Below the pieces are notes generated by a model that made no database searches, was not told the DNA's origin, and was given only the letters and a program-made list of their open reading frames with translations. From Panulirus ornatus (taxonomy: Eukaryota; Arthropoda; Malacostraca; Decapoda; Palinuridae), in contig NC_092231.1 in assembly GCF_036320965.1 (NCBI RefSeq), positions 25,280,894 through 25,344,893 of the forward strand: 64,000 nucleotides of DNA, in the 5' to 3' direction. Made by a program: the position numbers and the translations under genes. This document shows, one piece after another, positions 48,772 through 60,743 of this stretch. Within the stretch, counting starts at the first letter, position 1, and each line of letters opens with the position of its first letter.

Positions 48772-49197
48772 ATGCTAAGCTGTTGTTGGCTGTCCAGCCC
48801 GCTTATGAACCTTGTCAAGGAGGTTCAGGTGGGGTCGCGAGGACTTGGGTATCCAGACAAGTGGTGCGTGTTCGGGTTATACTCGGACTTGAGCTTTGTA
48901 AAGGGCCAGCTGTGTGCACTTGCATCCAGGGAATGTTCCAGCCATCGCCGCGCCGTCAACTTTCGAGGGGTCTTAAGAGCCAGCTTCTCAGATGTGAGGC
49001 TGGAAGCTTACCTTGGGGTCACCAAACTAAATCCCACTGATGATATGGCAGCTATTCATGTGCAGGACACCACATGGAAGTTTGATTTTGACATGAGGAC
49101 GTCAGCGTACTTGGACGAACGAGAAGTGGCCACAATCTCCCGGTTCTCCTCTGCTCCAAGTCTCAACTGCTCGCAAAATATGTACTCAAGCCACTGA
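48772..49197 (+). CDS. Unassigned ORF, 141 residues
   Basis: One of two non-repetitive frames above 100 residues that I could not attribute to a transposon. Composition is protein-like, with alternating charged and hydrophobic stretches, including WCVFGLYSDLSFVKGQLCA and DTTWKFDFDMRTSAYLDERE. I recognise no domain, signal peptide or membrane segment. A non-repetitive frame (48484-48765) ends just upstream in another frame. In an intron-rich genome it could be part of an exon or a decayed mobile-element gene. Chance is a real alternative, since no splice sites or start context support it. Confidence 0.2.
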   Translation: MLSCCWLSSPLMNLVKEVQVGSRGLGYPDKWCVFGLYSDLSFVKGQLCALASRECSSHRRAVNFRGVLRASFSDVRLEAYLGVTKLNPTDDMAAIHVQDTTWKFDFDMRTSAYLDEREVATISRFSSAPSLNCSQNMYSSH

Positions 49198-49199
49198 TT

Positions 49200-51020
49200 T
49201 GTTGATTGAGTTGCATCACTTCATGATCTGGTTCGTGATTGCGTGAGACATTACGTTCATCAGGCTATGTACATGTTGATGGTGACACTTCAATAGATCC
49301 TTAATGTAGGCGTTCCAGAATATTCGTCCCTGGAATGACCACTGTGTGACCCCTCGTGGTCATCGGGCGGTCATCGCCAGATGTGCACAGGTGCTGAGGG
49401 ATCTACCACTCAGGTGGGTGGATGACAGCCCCAGCAGGTCACCAGCAATGTCCAGAGTGGTAAGCGAGTACTCCTACTTACTTGGAGAGGAACAGGAGGA
49501 AGTTTGCAGTGGATAGGATCATCCTCAATAGGACAGCAGGTGGCACTGCCCTCCAATTTTGCTGTTATTGGATTCACCAGGCCAGCCTTCCATGAGTCAT
49601 TGTCTTTTGACGACCCGTTCCCTAACCTTTGGTCGCAGGAGTTGATAGATTCCTCAGCTATTTTATTTTTTCATATTTTTTTTCTATTCTAACTGTTACG
49701 GAGGGATACTGGTCGATGATTTTCTTAGGACCATCTGCGAGTTTTGCTTTTCCATTGCTCAGGTCGCAACACTACTGGAAGCAAGAACGAAATTATTTTT
49801 TCTTCGTGAAAGATCCCAGGCGCAGTTCTTAGAGATGTCTGGTTTATTTCGTCTGATCCTTTTACGTCCATTATTGACTTAGGAATATCCAGATTTCCTC
49901 CTCCGTGGTGTTACTTTTATTCAGATGATAAGGTCAGAGATGATTGAGTATGTGGTTTTGTGATGGCAGTGACCCGTTCGGTTTGTGTGTCTCAGGTATT
50001 GTTTGTAATGCATGAAAATACATGCCTTTATTTTTATCAGTAACTACCGTTGTTTAGCTCAGCATTTGCCACTAGAGTTTGCTCTGTGTCATTTTCCCAG
50101 TTCGACACTCGTCCATTTTCTGATGTTTTGCATCCTTTTCTATGACGCATTGTTGGATGTTTGCATCGAATCCACGCCATGTGCTTTGCATCCTTCAAAG
50201 TGACGGCATCTGTATGGAAACCAGGGCTGATCTGTGTTAGAGCTGGAGGTGCAGTGTGGCACCAGTTCTTGCTGGGGGATGTGCCATATGAGGATTGCAA
50301 CATCTTGGTTAGTCTCTGCTCTCAGTATAGTGTCTTAAGGGATGTCACTCACTCTTCGTCGTACCCGCAGCCAGTCAGCGTACGTCCATAGCCAGATTAC
50401 GTTTTGTCTTTCTTTCATGAGATGCTACTGTGAGGCTGACCCAGCTGGGGCTGAACAACTGTATGGTTGAGAGAGTCAGTTTGATCCATCGGTGTACTGA
50501 AGACAAGTCATGTGGTGCGCCACAGATGTCAGGAGGATGGTCAGCGTTGTTAATGAGACTTTGTACCGTTCGTTCAATAAGGCCTCTCTGCTTCAGGGGT
50601 TACTTCAGGTCTCCCACGACCATTCTCCTCTGACAACCATGACTTGTTATCTTGTCCGATGCTCAGTTTGGTACCTCACTTTCCCAAATGCGGTCTGTAT
50701 ACTACATCAAGAAGGAGGGCTTTGTTATCTGGTAGTAAGATGCAAAAAAACGAAAAGGAAGATTTCCATTCATTGAATGATGTATAAGAATTAATTTCCT
50801 ATTTGGGGATTTTCATTTTAATATACCTCGTTGCGTTATCTTTGCATGCCTAGACGGTCACACACAATCTTAGCCAGTGGCAGTGTATAAGGATTTATGG
50901 CAAATTTAAGGTGGACATATTTATCTGGAAAAGTTTCTTTTGTCGTAACAAAGCCGATGTTGTGTTTGAATGTGAAGATGTGCTGTCAGTTCACCTTCAT
51001 CCTTGTGGAACTTACGTCTG
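49200..51020. other. Unassigned single-copy-looking sequence
   Basis: About 1.8 kb free of SSRs and clear tandem repeats, unusual for this window. Short non-repetitive frames occur on both strands (50161-50391 and 50510-50776 plus; 50037-50303 minus) without recognisable motifs. Confidence 0.4.
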
Positions 51021-51024
51021 AAGG

Positions 51025-51378
51025 TTAAGGTCTTGTAGCGTTAAAGGGTTGGTCCAGATTGTGCCCATAGCATTCCATTGATGTGAATGGTAGTTCAGAA
51101 GTGGCGGCAAGTTTGAATATAGAGAGTGTGTTTGTACTGCCTGGGTAGTTGTTGACCCGCTTCATCTCCTCGTCAAGTATTGATCTCAATAAGCCTTCCC
51201 GTCGCTGCTCAGCATCTCCAGAGTAGCAGCTGTCAGTGTTGCATCCTTCTCTGGAGCAACGGTCACTCGTAAGGCTCCTCTTGTCCTCAGTTGTGACCCC
51301 AGGCCTCACAGACTCGGGTCCTTCAGGTGTCGTCTCCACGGCCATGGTTTCCGCAAATCTCAGAATGCTGCTGGACAT
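51025..51378 (-). CDS. Unassigned ORF, 117 residues
   Basis: The second non-repetitive frame above 100 residues without a family. It is hydrophilic and Ser/Thr/Glu-rich in its first 70 residues (KRSLTSDRCSREGCNTDSC) and then mixed. No domain, signal or membrane segment recognised. It lies antisense to the ORF at 48772-49197 and beside a GT microsatellite. It could be an exon fragment or a chance frame. Confidence 0.2.
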   Translation of the reverse strand: MSSSILRFAETMAVETTPEGPESVRPGVTTEDKRSLTSDRCSREGCNTDSCYSGDAEQRREGLLRSILDEEMKRVNNYPGSTNTLSIFKLAATSELPFTSMECYGHNLDQPFNATRP

Positions 51379-51408
51379 GCAAAAATCTTTACCATCATAG
51401 CCGGGGAC

Positions 51409-51411
<3 letters not shown>

Positions 51412-51455
<44 letters not shown>
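51412..51455. repeat. (TG)n microsatellite
   Basis: Perfect TG tract of about 22 units. Confidence 0.97.
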
Positions 51456-51459
<4 letters not shown>

Positions 51460-51460
<1 letters not shown>

Positions 51461-52554
51461 CTGCCGGCCGGTGTGGTGGCACCATCGTTTCATGGAGCTT
51501 GAGCTGTCCCCTGTTGGTCGTTGTAGGCTTTGTTTTGTGGTCTTCCTGAGTCTGCTGAAATAGTCGACCTCGCTGGGCCTGCGGAGCTTGTTGAGCTACC
51601 ACGGAGTCTGGTTTCTGGCGCAACTTTTAGATTTTCCTGAAGTCCACCAACTATTCCGGTGGCCAAACATTCCATAAACTATCTCCAATTCCTTGTATAT
51701 TTTACCTGACTGAGATCGGGTTGTCTTTGACGTTGTGGACCTGTCTTGACTTTGTAGCAGTCACTGGCTGCAGCGACGTCTTGCATGTCTGATTTTCTAT
51801 GCAGTCTTATGTTATTAGATTTAATAACTAGTATTTTCTAATTCTCTGACATTCTGTCGAAGGTCGTCGTCTGTCCGCTGCCTAAGATGTTCACTGCCTT
51901 CGTCAGAAAAGTCTGTGATGTTGGGCGAGTCTTCTGTCTAGGTCACTGTCGGTTACAGTGCCTTCCATAGGACGTGACATCATGTTGGCCATATGTATTG
52001 AAGGCTTGAGCGCGGGCGCAGAAAGCACTTTCCTGCTACACCTCCCAGGCAGCTGTAGTTGGCCCAAGTCTTATGTGTCACCCTAGAATCACCGCTGCTG
52101 TGCCACGGAAACAGGATCACTAACTAATGCAGCGCAGCAGCAGATGCGGGGTATGGACGCTGGGCATGTCCTGAATCTCCGTTGACGGCAGCTCCTCCGT
52201 CAGGGAGAAAGGAAGGGAAGCGTCAGGTTTAGGGAGGCTGGGCTGTGTTAGTTCAAGCTGGGTTGGGGTTCTCCCAGCTGCTTCTCCAAACTCTGTCAAG
52301 TACCAGGGTTAGAGAGGGGGCCGAATAGGGGACACGTCTAGCAACACATAAAGAGTAACAATGGTACGTCCGAGGACATCTGGTGGCGAGTGAGGGGAGT
52401 GTTCCGCTAAGCTAGCTCCACTGCTTCACTTACCGGTTACAGGGGGGCGCCTGGGCTATCACTAGGGTGCAGTCTTAGTAAACAAAAGGTTGGATTTCGA
52501 TTGTTTGAGGAATAAAAGTGTTGTCTCGTGAAGTTCCTCTTGTCTTTGCCAGCA

Positions 52555-52555
<1 letters not shown>
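51460..52555. other. No feature recognised
   Basis: About 1.1 kb of mixed-composition sequence with no long tandem structure and no recognisable coding motif. Confidence 0.45.

Positions 52556-52556
<1 letters not shown>

Positions 52557-52600
<44 letters not shown>
52557..52600. repeat. (GT)n microsatellite
   Basis: Perfect GT tract of about 22 units. Confidence 0.97.
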
Positions 52601-52601
<1 letters not shown>

Positions 52602-52694
52602 GTGGACGGCCCAGGGAAGGGAGCTCACGCAGCTGTTGTCAAGAACCGCTGGTATTGCTTGATTTGGGTGGAGCTTAGCTCCTGTGTGGTGGTG

Positions 52695-52696
<2 letters not shown>

Positions 52697-52776
<80 letters not shown>
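52697..52776. repeat. (TC)n microsatellite
   Basis: Perfect TC tract of about 40 units. Confidence 0.97.
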
Positions 52777-52777
<1 letters not shown>

Positions 52778-53194
52778 AGGTATCCTTATCAAATACGCCA
52801 CAAGGAACAACATTATTTTAACTGTTGATAATTATAATTCTCTCAGATTTAAACGAACAGATAAACGAATGTATAGAATGGCGTTTTGCCGGCGACACCC
52901 GCGGAAAAAAAGATTGGAGAGAAGACTAAGAGGCCCTGTAACAAATTAGAAATTGTATAGAAGTGGCGGAAGGAAATTTGAAGGAACTCAATGAAGAAAA
53001 CGGCAGACATAACTGTGACACCTATAGTTCCAGCAGGAAAATAGATTGGTAGTGGACAAAATTTTAGATGCCTCGGGTCACTCTTGAATTACTTCGTGGA
53101 TAATGGAGAACTTTCACAATGAAAACTGATGTTGGAAATGTTCAGTGTATACGTAACAGATAAAGTCGATTACTGCTGTGTTGTTGTTTGTCAT

Positions 53195-53612
53195 CATCCT
53201 AACACTATTGCTGTGTTGTATGGTCATCAGCATAGGAATACTGCTGTGTTGTATGGTCATCAGCATAGGAATACTGCTGTGTTGTATGGTCATCAGCATA
53301 GGAATACTGCTGTGTTGTATGGTCATCAGCATAGGAATACTGCTGTGTTGTATGGTCATCAGCATAGGAATACTGCTGTGTTGTATGGTCATCAGCGTAA
53401 CACTGTTGCTGCGTTGTATGGTCAACATAATACTGCTGTGTTGTACGGGCATCAACATAATACTGCTGTGTTGTACGGGCATCAACATAATACTGCTGTG
53501 TTGTACGGGCAACATAGCAACACTGCTGTTTCGTATGAGTATCATAATACTGCTGTGTTGTTTGGTCTTCAACATAACAATATTGTTGTTTTGTATGGTC
53601 ATAAACATAACA
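53195..53612. repeat. 33-bp minisatellite grading into 30 bp
   Basis: GCTGTGTTGTATGGTCATCA plus GCATAGGAATACT repeats at 33 bp to about 53390. A 30-bp form (TTGTACGGGCATCAACATAA) follows, then decayed units. The 164- and 175-residue frames on both strands are repeat translations. Confidence 0.93.
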
Positions 53613-53949
53613 ATGAGAAATGATAGATTGGGAAAATTAGAAAAGAGTTTTGCATGCCAAAATAAGGGATTGGAACATTGGTTATACTTGAGCTGTATAA
53701 CCTAGAAGAAAATATATTAGAATCTGATCCTGATTACAAAGTGAATGAATGAAAGAAGACTCACTAGGCATGCAGAACGCCTTCATAGACTCTTATAATT
53801 AGCTTAGCACCCATATCTTTTCCTAAGCTTGAGGCTGCGTTCCTTTCAGTAGCAGAGAAATGATGGACTCTTTTGGAGTGAGGAGCTCTTTGACGAGACT
53901 ACACTCCAAATGATAAGCCTCGCCAAAGGCGAATTGTCACTCGCGGTTT

Positions 53950-54067
<118 letters not shown>

Positions 54068-54069
54068 CA

Positions 54070-55390
54070 ATGCATCTCTCTTCCATAATAAAGTGCTAAA
54101 ATTAACTAAAAAGAGAACGATTTAATTATATTCCCAAGATGCTTGGCAGCGGAGAACACTACAGTATCGGGAAAGCAACACAATACTGTGAGAACAAGTA
54201 TAAATGTATTGTAACATTCATGTTTGGGACGAACATGGATTACAATTATAGTCGTAATTAATGAAAATTTATAATGATAATACATTATGACAGTGATAAT
54301 GGTAGCCATTATTTTTTATTGTTATTGTTATTAATGTATAATTTTAATTGGAGGCAAATTATGTACAGTCATTACCTTGATCCGAATAAGATTTAGCAGA
54401 TCTGAAGTGGTCCGGGGGCACCAGTCAACCATCCTGACATACTCCGTTGAGCACGACTGATTCTATGAGTGGTCATGTGTCACTAGACGTGTTAAGGTGT
54501 TTTCCCTTCTCTTCGTGATGTGTTGGTGTGGGTTGTGGAGTGACGGAGAGCGTCTGCTTAGTATGGATAGGACGTGTGCTCAGGAGATGCGGTGGACGCA
54601 CTGCGGTCTGTGTGCCTCATCATGATCACGCAGGTATGGGTCACATGGAAGACATGTTCACATCACATCACGAGAGTGTATTGAACCTATTGATCAAGTG
54701 CGATGAGCACATTCAGTGTGTAGGATGGATGTATTAAGCATATTTTGATGAGCCTTTTAAAGACAGAAGATGAGCATTCTCAATAAATGAGATGAACATA
54801 TTGAATCAAATGGGATGATTACATTGAACAAATTGGATGTGCGACTTGAACAAATGGGATGAACATACGTTTTGTCGTTGTGTGTCATCCTTCTTGGTGT
54901 GTTCTTCTTCCTGGTCTTTCATGATGTGTTGTAGTTGGTCGTCGTCCTTTCGCTCCATCGTCGTCCCCGACGACTTGGTTGTCTTCGGACAGCTTTCTTT
55001 AAATTCTTCATGATGGTTCTATTTTTTCTTGGAATCCCATCCCGTCAAATTGGTTTTTGGCTTAGGTCAGCGGAGTAGCTCTTAGCTGACAACAGTAGTT
55101 GTCTAAGGTCAGGAGAAAGAGGCTCTTGGCTGACAGCATTTGGTGTCTGAGCCCAGCAGAGGCATTGGTTTAATCTGCGATAAATTTAGTAGATAGAAGT
55201 AGCGGGAGGCGGGAAGGATAGGTGACAGGAGGCCTGGTGGTAGATGTCTGGTGTTATAACTACGTCATATCAGCTTATAATGTGTTGGAGACGGGAACAC
55301 TTGCAACACCGCCCCATGATTTTATTCTTCTGTTGGTAGTAAGTGGAATGGTGGGAGATTCTCGCCTTGTGGAAGCAAGTACAATGCATA
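54070..55390. other. No gene; weak tandem traces
   Basis: A decayed repeat of about 28 bp (TGGGATGAACATATTGAA-like) lies at 54720-54870, and a two-copy repeat with CTCTTAGCTGACAACAG lies at 55070-55150. Otherwise unassigned. Confidence 0.45.
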
Positions 55391-55391
55391 A

Positions 55392-55393
<2 letters not shown>

Positions 55394-55472
<79 letters not shown>

Positions 55473-55494
55473 TCTCTCTCCCTCTCTCTCTCTT

Positions 55495-55545
<51 letters not shown>
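55394..55545. repeat. (CT)n then (AC)n compound microsatellite
   Basis: About 100 bp of CT with CCCT interruptions, a CGCG joint, then about 24 AC units. Confidence 0.97.
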
Positions 55546-55548
<3 letters not shown>

Positions 55549-56027
55549 TGAGCCAGGGTGTAGATAAAGGCATGAGAGAGGAAAATGTGATAAAGCCTCC
55601 CCTCCGTCACAATTTCGCCTCTCCGGAGAATATCGGCAATAAGAGAGGCGGAGCATTAGATGCCCGTGAGTGGTATCCAGTTCTCCTTAGTAAAGCCGTC
55701 AGTTGGAGCTTTGGAATTAAGTTATAATACTGTAGTCCTTTCAGGAGCCCCGAGGACGTGTGGGAAACGTGTTAGTGTCTTGTGGGGAGGAAGGGACGTG
55801 CGAGGAAGGGAAAGGAAAGGAAAGGGAGAGGAGGTGATCGTAGAATGGAGGAGGTGGTCGTGGAACGGAAGAAGTATATGATATGGTAAGACCTGGTATT
55901 TGGTGTGGCGGGTTGGGAAGGTGCAGCAGGGAGGAGTGGGGTGTATAATTGTGCGATGGAGGGAATTCTATGTGTGTGTAACAGATGTGTTGTTGTGAAG
56001 ATCAGTGAAGGTGTATTTAGGATGGGT
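55546..56027. other. No feature recognised
   Basis: G-rich in 55780-55880 (GGAAAGG repeats). No coding signal. Confidence 0.45.
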
Positions 56028-56050
56028 AGTGTGTGTGTGTGTGTGTGTGT

Positions 56051-56121
<71 letters not shown>
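56028..56121. repeat. (GT)n and (GA)n microsatellites
   Basis: A short GT tract to 56050, then GA from 56056 to 56121. Confidence 0.96.
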
Positions 56122-56124
<3 letters not shown>

Positions 56125-56579
56125 AATAGTAGGGAGGCAGTGTGTTTGTTGATGGTCTGTGACTTGTAGGGTAGAAGGCAATGGGAAGTAGTGCTGTGTG
56201 GTTGGCGAGTGAAATGGTGAGGGATGTGGTGGAGGAAGCTGTATATTGTTGGAGCTTTGTTGTAGTTGTTGTTGCTCTAATGGTGGTGGAGGAAGTTGTT
56301 TCTCGTAAGTGTTGTGCTGTAGATCTGAAGATTTTCCCCGCTTGTTCCTAAACAGACAGGATTTGGTCACGTTAGGTTATACTTGCTTAGGTGAGGTGAG
56401 GTTTAGAGTGCAAATCTAACTTAACCTAACCTGATCTAACTCGGATTTTTCTTTTCTAGATGGGAGGGCGAATCTTAAGGTGATACGTTGTTGTTGGGGA
56501 TGAGATGTTTGAAATGAGGGAGGCCCTTTAGTGGCAGAGTGTGAAATAGTTGAATAAATAATTGCTTGGAAGGTTGACG

Positions 56580-56583
<4 letters not shown>

Positions 56584-56652
<69 letters not shown>
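56584..56652. repeat. (GA)n microsatellite
   Basis: Perfect GA tract of about 34 units. Confidence 0.97.
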
Positions 56653-56655
<3 letters not shown>

Positions 56656-57082
56656 CCACAGTTCCCATCACCTTAACAGTCTTTCTCTGCGTCATTTATC
56701 CTCCCGTTTTCACGTTTCCTAGTGGTATAACTGCCTCCTTCGACCCGCCCGTTGTGTTCTGAGCAGAGACGGCTGTCGCCAGCTGTTACTGTTCCTTTGG
56801 CAACTATAAAATCAAGTGAGTGTAATTCGGGCGAGTTTTTGTCGTTAATAGAAGAGATACGTGACGTGACAACCATGTGGCCCGGAGTGTTGAGTCTTAA
56901 GCTAGTAATGTATCTGGTAATCACGCTAAAATATACCCCGTTAGTACATGTAATTAGAACCTAATTGACTATTTCCCTCTCAGTCTCCCATTACAAAGGC
57001 GCTGTTGTACGTAGTAATGTCAGGGGGAAGAGTGTTAGTAAAAAGAAAATCTTTCATGGGTTATAATTGGCTTTAGTGCAGC

Positions 57083-57083
<1 letters not shown>

Positions 57084-57131
<48 letters not shown>
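57084..57131. repeat. (TG)n microsatellite
   Basis: Perfect TG tract of about 24 units. Confidence 0.97.
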
Positions 57132-57132
<1 letters not shown>

Positions 57133-57194
57133 AGAGACATTTATTTTTCATGTGGCAAGAGGAAGGAAGTTCTGTTTGTACATACGACAGTACA

Positions 57195-57520
57195 TGTCAG
57201 GGTCCCAGGGGGTCACGCAGAACACCGAGCACACGTCCGGGGCTCAGGAGGGATCACCTGCAGTATCAAGGACAGATCCTAGGCCCCTGGGGATACGTTT
57301 AGCACTAAGGTTAGGTCCTTGGGGATCTGGGATCTGTACAGCACCAAGGATAGGCCCAAAGGCCGGGGCGGGGGTTGGAGGAGCATATAGCATCAATGAC
57401 AGGTTCTTGTTAAGACGTATATCAAGCACAGGTCCTAAGGGACACGCACAGCACCAAGGGCAGGTCATGAGCCCCAAGGGGTCACGTACAGCACCAAGGA
57501 TAAGTCAGGTCTCGGGTGTT
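57195..57520. repeat. Decayed minisatellite, about 40-50 bp
   Basis: AGCACCAAGGNCAGGTCCTA and GGGGTCACGCACAGCACC recur six or seven times with large length variation. The 147-residue frame across it is not recognisable. Confidence 0.6.
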
Positions 57521-57867
57521 TCGTAGATTTACCCTCTCGGTGCGTCTCCCCCCAGCTTGCTGCATCCCTCAGAAGTTCTTAATAAGGGCAGCGTACATGC
57601 CTGGGTACTCCCCTCCCTCTTCACCTTAACTACATAACAGTCGCTTAACCACCACCCACTCCCCTGGCCTCCTTCACACAACCCCTCGAACGGCTCTTGC
57701 GCCGTTAATAAGCATCACACTAACAACTTTAGTTGAAGCCTGTTGAAGCCCCAGAGCGTCCAAACACGACCCCATGTAGACGACGTCGTTTCGTCTGAGT
57801 GTTCCATCCCCCTTACTTCACCTTCGCAGAGCCAGAGAGTGGAAAGGGTGGGGGAGACAAACTATTC

Positions 57868-57920
57868 AATGCTCAAGGGTCGTACCGTCGTGCTCAAGGG
57901 TCGTGCTGTCGCGCTCTTCG
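57868..57920. repeat. Foldback-like repeat, copy I (right-arm relic)
   Basis: Two right-type units (GCTCAAGGGTCGTACCGTCG and TGCTCAAGGGTCGTGCTGTC) with no core. Confidence 0.7.
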
Positions 57921-58043
57921 GCGCCCAATATTGCATCAAGAAGTGGCAAGAGGGAAAGATGCGCTTTAGATTCCCACAAGAGAGTTCGTCCTGTATTGCG
58001 TTTGCCGTCATTATGGAGAATAGTCTGTTCATTTCTGAGTTGT

Positions 58044-58046
<3 letters not shown>

Positions 58047-58111
<65 letters not shown>
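58047..58111. repeat. (TA)n microsatellite
   Basis: Perfect TA tract of about 32 units. Confidence 0.97.
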
Positions 58112-58115
<4 letters not shown>

Positions 58116-58255
58116 TTTGTTGTTTTCGTGGATACACCTGGTGTCACCTCCTGGTATAGTGTGTGTGTTGCATCCATCTCTCAGCTCCTCTTCAGTTGGG
58201 GAGACTGTTTACAAAGGGACCATCATGAATCTGGCATCTTTGCATGCACAAGGTA

Positions 58256-58258
<3 letters not shown>

Positions 58259-58319
<61 letters not shown>
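58259..58319. repeat. (TG)n microsatellite
   Basis: Perfect TG tract of about 30 units. Confidence 0.97.
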
Positions 58320-58329
58320 TTAATATTTG

Positions 58330-58690
58330 TGTTACGTATTTGTATTCACCTATTTGTATTGAACGAGGAGTGAGATTTATACTCGTGGGTCCCCATGTCT
58401 TGAACATTCTCTTCTGTCATACGGCTTCTTTGATTTTTGTATGCTGTCTGCATTGACCATGTCCGTAGTCATATCATTCCATTCATCGACCACTTTTATA
58501 CCATTAAAGTACATATGTACATCTTTTTTTTAACACTTTTCATGCTATATTTCATGTTATGTCCTCCAATGACTCTATTCCTACATCTCGTGAAGAACTG
58601 TTCATTGTCCATGTCGTCGATGAGTTTTTAGAATTTAATTGAATGATATGATTTGTTTACCCCTCACTCTTCTCTTTTCCAAGGTAGGAA
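58330..58690 (-). mobile_element. CR1/L2-like LINE 3' end, antisense
   Basis: The minus strand reads IDDMDNEQFFTRCRNRVIGG (about 58625-58566), then KVVDEWNDM-type residues and NADSIQ after a frameshift. This is the usual LINE C-terminal order. It ends in GGGGACCCACGAGTATAAAT and ACAAATAGGTGAATAC, the same tail as at 26097-26180. Only the last 100 or so codons and the tail are present. Confidence 0.65.
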
Positions 58691-58706
58691 TATTGTCTAG
58701 GATTCG

Positions 58707-58742
58707 TTGTGTGTGTGTGTGTGTGTGTTTGTGTGTGTGTCT
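58707..58742. repeat. (GT)n microsatellite, interrupted
   Basis: GT tract with single TTTG and TCTG interruptions. Confidence 0.95.
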
Positions 58743-58887
58743 GTGTTGCCTTTTTTATATATAATGACTGATCTTGGACGGGCAAAACATGGCCCAATCG
58801 GGGAAGTTTGGGTGTGATTATTTGTGTTTGTATGTGTGTTATTACTTTAAGTATTAGCAGCGAGTTTCAGTAGTTATGAGTTAGTGC

Positions 58888-59040
58888 ACCCTTATCCCAT
58901 GAGCAGGACGGTTCGATCCTTCTGTATAATTGCCTGATTTTGACTCTTAAGGATCAGGTCAAAGCCAGGGTATCCTACTCAAGGGTCGTACCGTCGTGAT
59001 TAACATGTCTCACCATCGTGCTCAAAGTGTCGTGCCATGA
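58888..59040. repeat. Foldback-like repeat, copy J (full, minimal arms)
   Basis: One left-type unit (ATGAGCAGGACGGTTCGATC), half-core ATAATTGCCTGATTTTGACT to 58946, CTTAA centre, and opposing half-core GGATCAGGTCAAAGCCAGGG to about 58980. Three right-type units (AAGGGTCGTACCGTCGTG and diverged relatives) run to 59040. Same plan as copy F. Confidence 0.8.
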
Positions 59041-59389
59041 TTTTCTTTGGGTTAGAGTGCTGGTGTGACGGATGGCTCTGTACACCTCAGTCTCTAAAAC
59101 TCACGTTGTCTCTCCTCCTCCTCCCTGTAAAGCTCCACTCTGCAGCCTTCAGATCTCCAGTCTTCGGCCTCATTTCGCTTTCATAGGCCTCAGCTTCCTG
59201 GCATCTCTTCTTTTTTATTCATACCTTCAGGAAGGTCTTGCATTTTTCTATCTTCTCTTGCATTTTCCTCTGACTCTCCTAAACTTCAATTTTCAGCTTT
59301 CCTTTATCCCATTTAAAACTTTTCTTTTATTCTGGAATCCTAGCCTCCACAATACCAACACGGACATTCCAGTGTCCAGGCCATCGTGA

Positions 59390-59770
59390 GAGACCTCTGG
59401 CCACTTATAGCCCTCCAAAAAAAAATTAAATCGCCAAAAAGAGGCCTCCAACCACTTTTCAGGCATTCGAGAAAGGTTTTTTCGGCCTCCAAGAGAGGCA
59501 TTCAACCACTTTTCAAGCCTTGAAGAAAGGTCTTTACACTGTCCAGGATCTTTTAAGATAGGCCTGCCCGCTTATATTTTCACAAGAGTGGCTTTCCTGG
59601 CCTTCAAGAGGATATTTTTCCCCTTTCTTAACTTGTAAGGGCGGCCTCCAGCCACTTTTCAAGGCTTTTAGGAGAGGCTCCAATTTTTCTTAGTCTTGTG
59701 CGAGAGGTTCCTAGTCTTTCCAGGCCTCCAGTCACTTCCCAGGCTTCCAAGAGAGGCCTACGATTCCAGC
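59390..59770. repeat. Decayed minisatellite, about 45 bp
   Basis: GAGGCCTCCAACCACTTTTC and CAGGCNTTCNAGAAAGG recur seven or eight times with length changes. Confidence 0.65.
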
Positions 59771-59884
59771 CACATCCACATGTGATACGATCTACGACGA
59801 ACGCTGCCTCGGTGGTCCGCTGTTATTATTTAGGCCTAAGGCCATACTGGAGGCTGATGAGTTCTCCAGGTTCCTGGAATTGAA

Positions 59885-60310
59885 GAGACATCTGGAGGAC
59901 GTCACTTAATGGGGAAGTCAACTCTAAGGACGTCACCTGATGGTCACGACTACTCAAGACATTGCTAGGTAGGGACAGTCAATTTTCAGGGACGTCATTC
60001 GATGTGGACATCATCTCTTAGGGACGTCACTGGATGAAGGCGTCAGTTCCTTGGAATGTTAACTCTGGGGATCGCGAACTCTAAAGGACCTTACTTGACG
60101 AGGACATCAGTTCCCAAGGACATCACTTGTTAAGGACGTCAGTCGAATAGGGGCGTTACGTAATCAGGACATCGTTTAGGGGACTTCATCACTAGAGAGC
60201 CTTACTGGATAAGGACGTCAATACCATGAGACATCACCTGATAGGAACGTCAGTCCCATGGTACATTACATAATGGGGAAGTCATCTGCTGGGGATGGCA
60301 CCCGTTAAGT
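59885..60310. repeat. Decayed minisatellite with GACGTCA motifs
   Basis: GGACGTCACCTGATNNGGACGTCA-like units of roughly 28-32 bp are seen about 12 times. GACGTCA also matches a CRE/ATF site, but the tandem context makes a regulatory reading unlikely. Confidence 0.6.
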
Positions 60311-60399
60311 GGTCGATGATGATGAGATCACAGACTTGGGCAGCAATACACACAACAATGAGGGTGCAACTGAAAGTGATTTGTTCTTATGGTGTATAG

Positions 60400-60403
<4 letters not shown>

Positions 60404-60482
<79 letters not shown>
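60404..60482. repeat. (CT)n microsatellite
   Basis: Perfect CT tract of about 39 units followed by TATCTATCTATC. Confidence 0.97.
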
Positions 60483-60486
<4 letters not shown>

Positions 60487-60547
60487 ATCTATCTATCATT
60501 AAGAACTACGTTCTCAGTTCCTCGAGGGGCATCAGGTATATACTTCC

Positions 60548-60672
60548 TACACACATCACCTACACACACGCTCAGACACACCTACACTCACACACTACCT
60601 ACACACACACCTACCTACACACACACACCTACCTACACACACACACACCTACCTACACACACACACCTACAC

Positions 60673-60739
<67 letters not shown>
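60548..60739. repeat. CA-rich tract ending in (CA)n
   Basis: Repeated ACACACCTACCT words (60590-60670) lead into a pure CA tract of about 30 units. Confidence 0.95.

Positions 60740-60743
<4 letters not shown>

Noticed and set aside
53114..53705. 164- and 175-residue repeat frames
   Set aside because: Translations of the 33-bp minisatellite on both strands.
59885..60310. Cluster of CRE/ATF sites (GACGTCA)
   Set aside because: The motif recurs because it lies inside a decayed tandem unit; no promoter or gene adjoins it.
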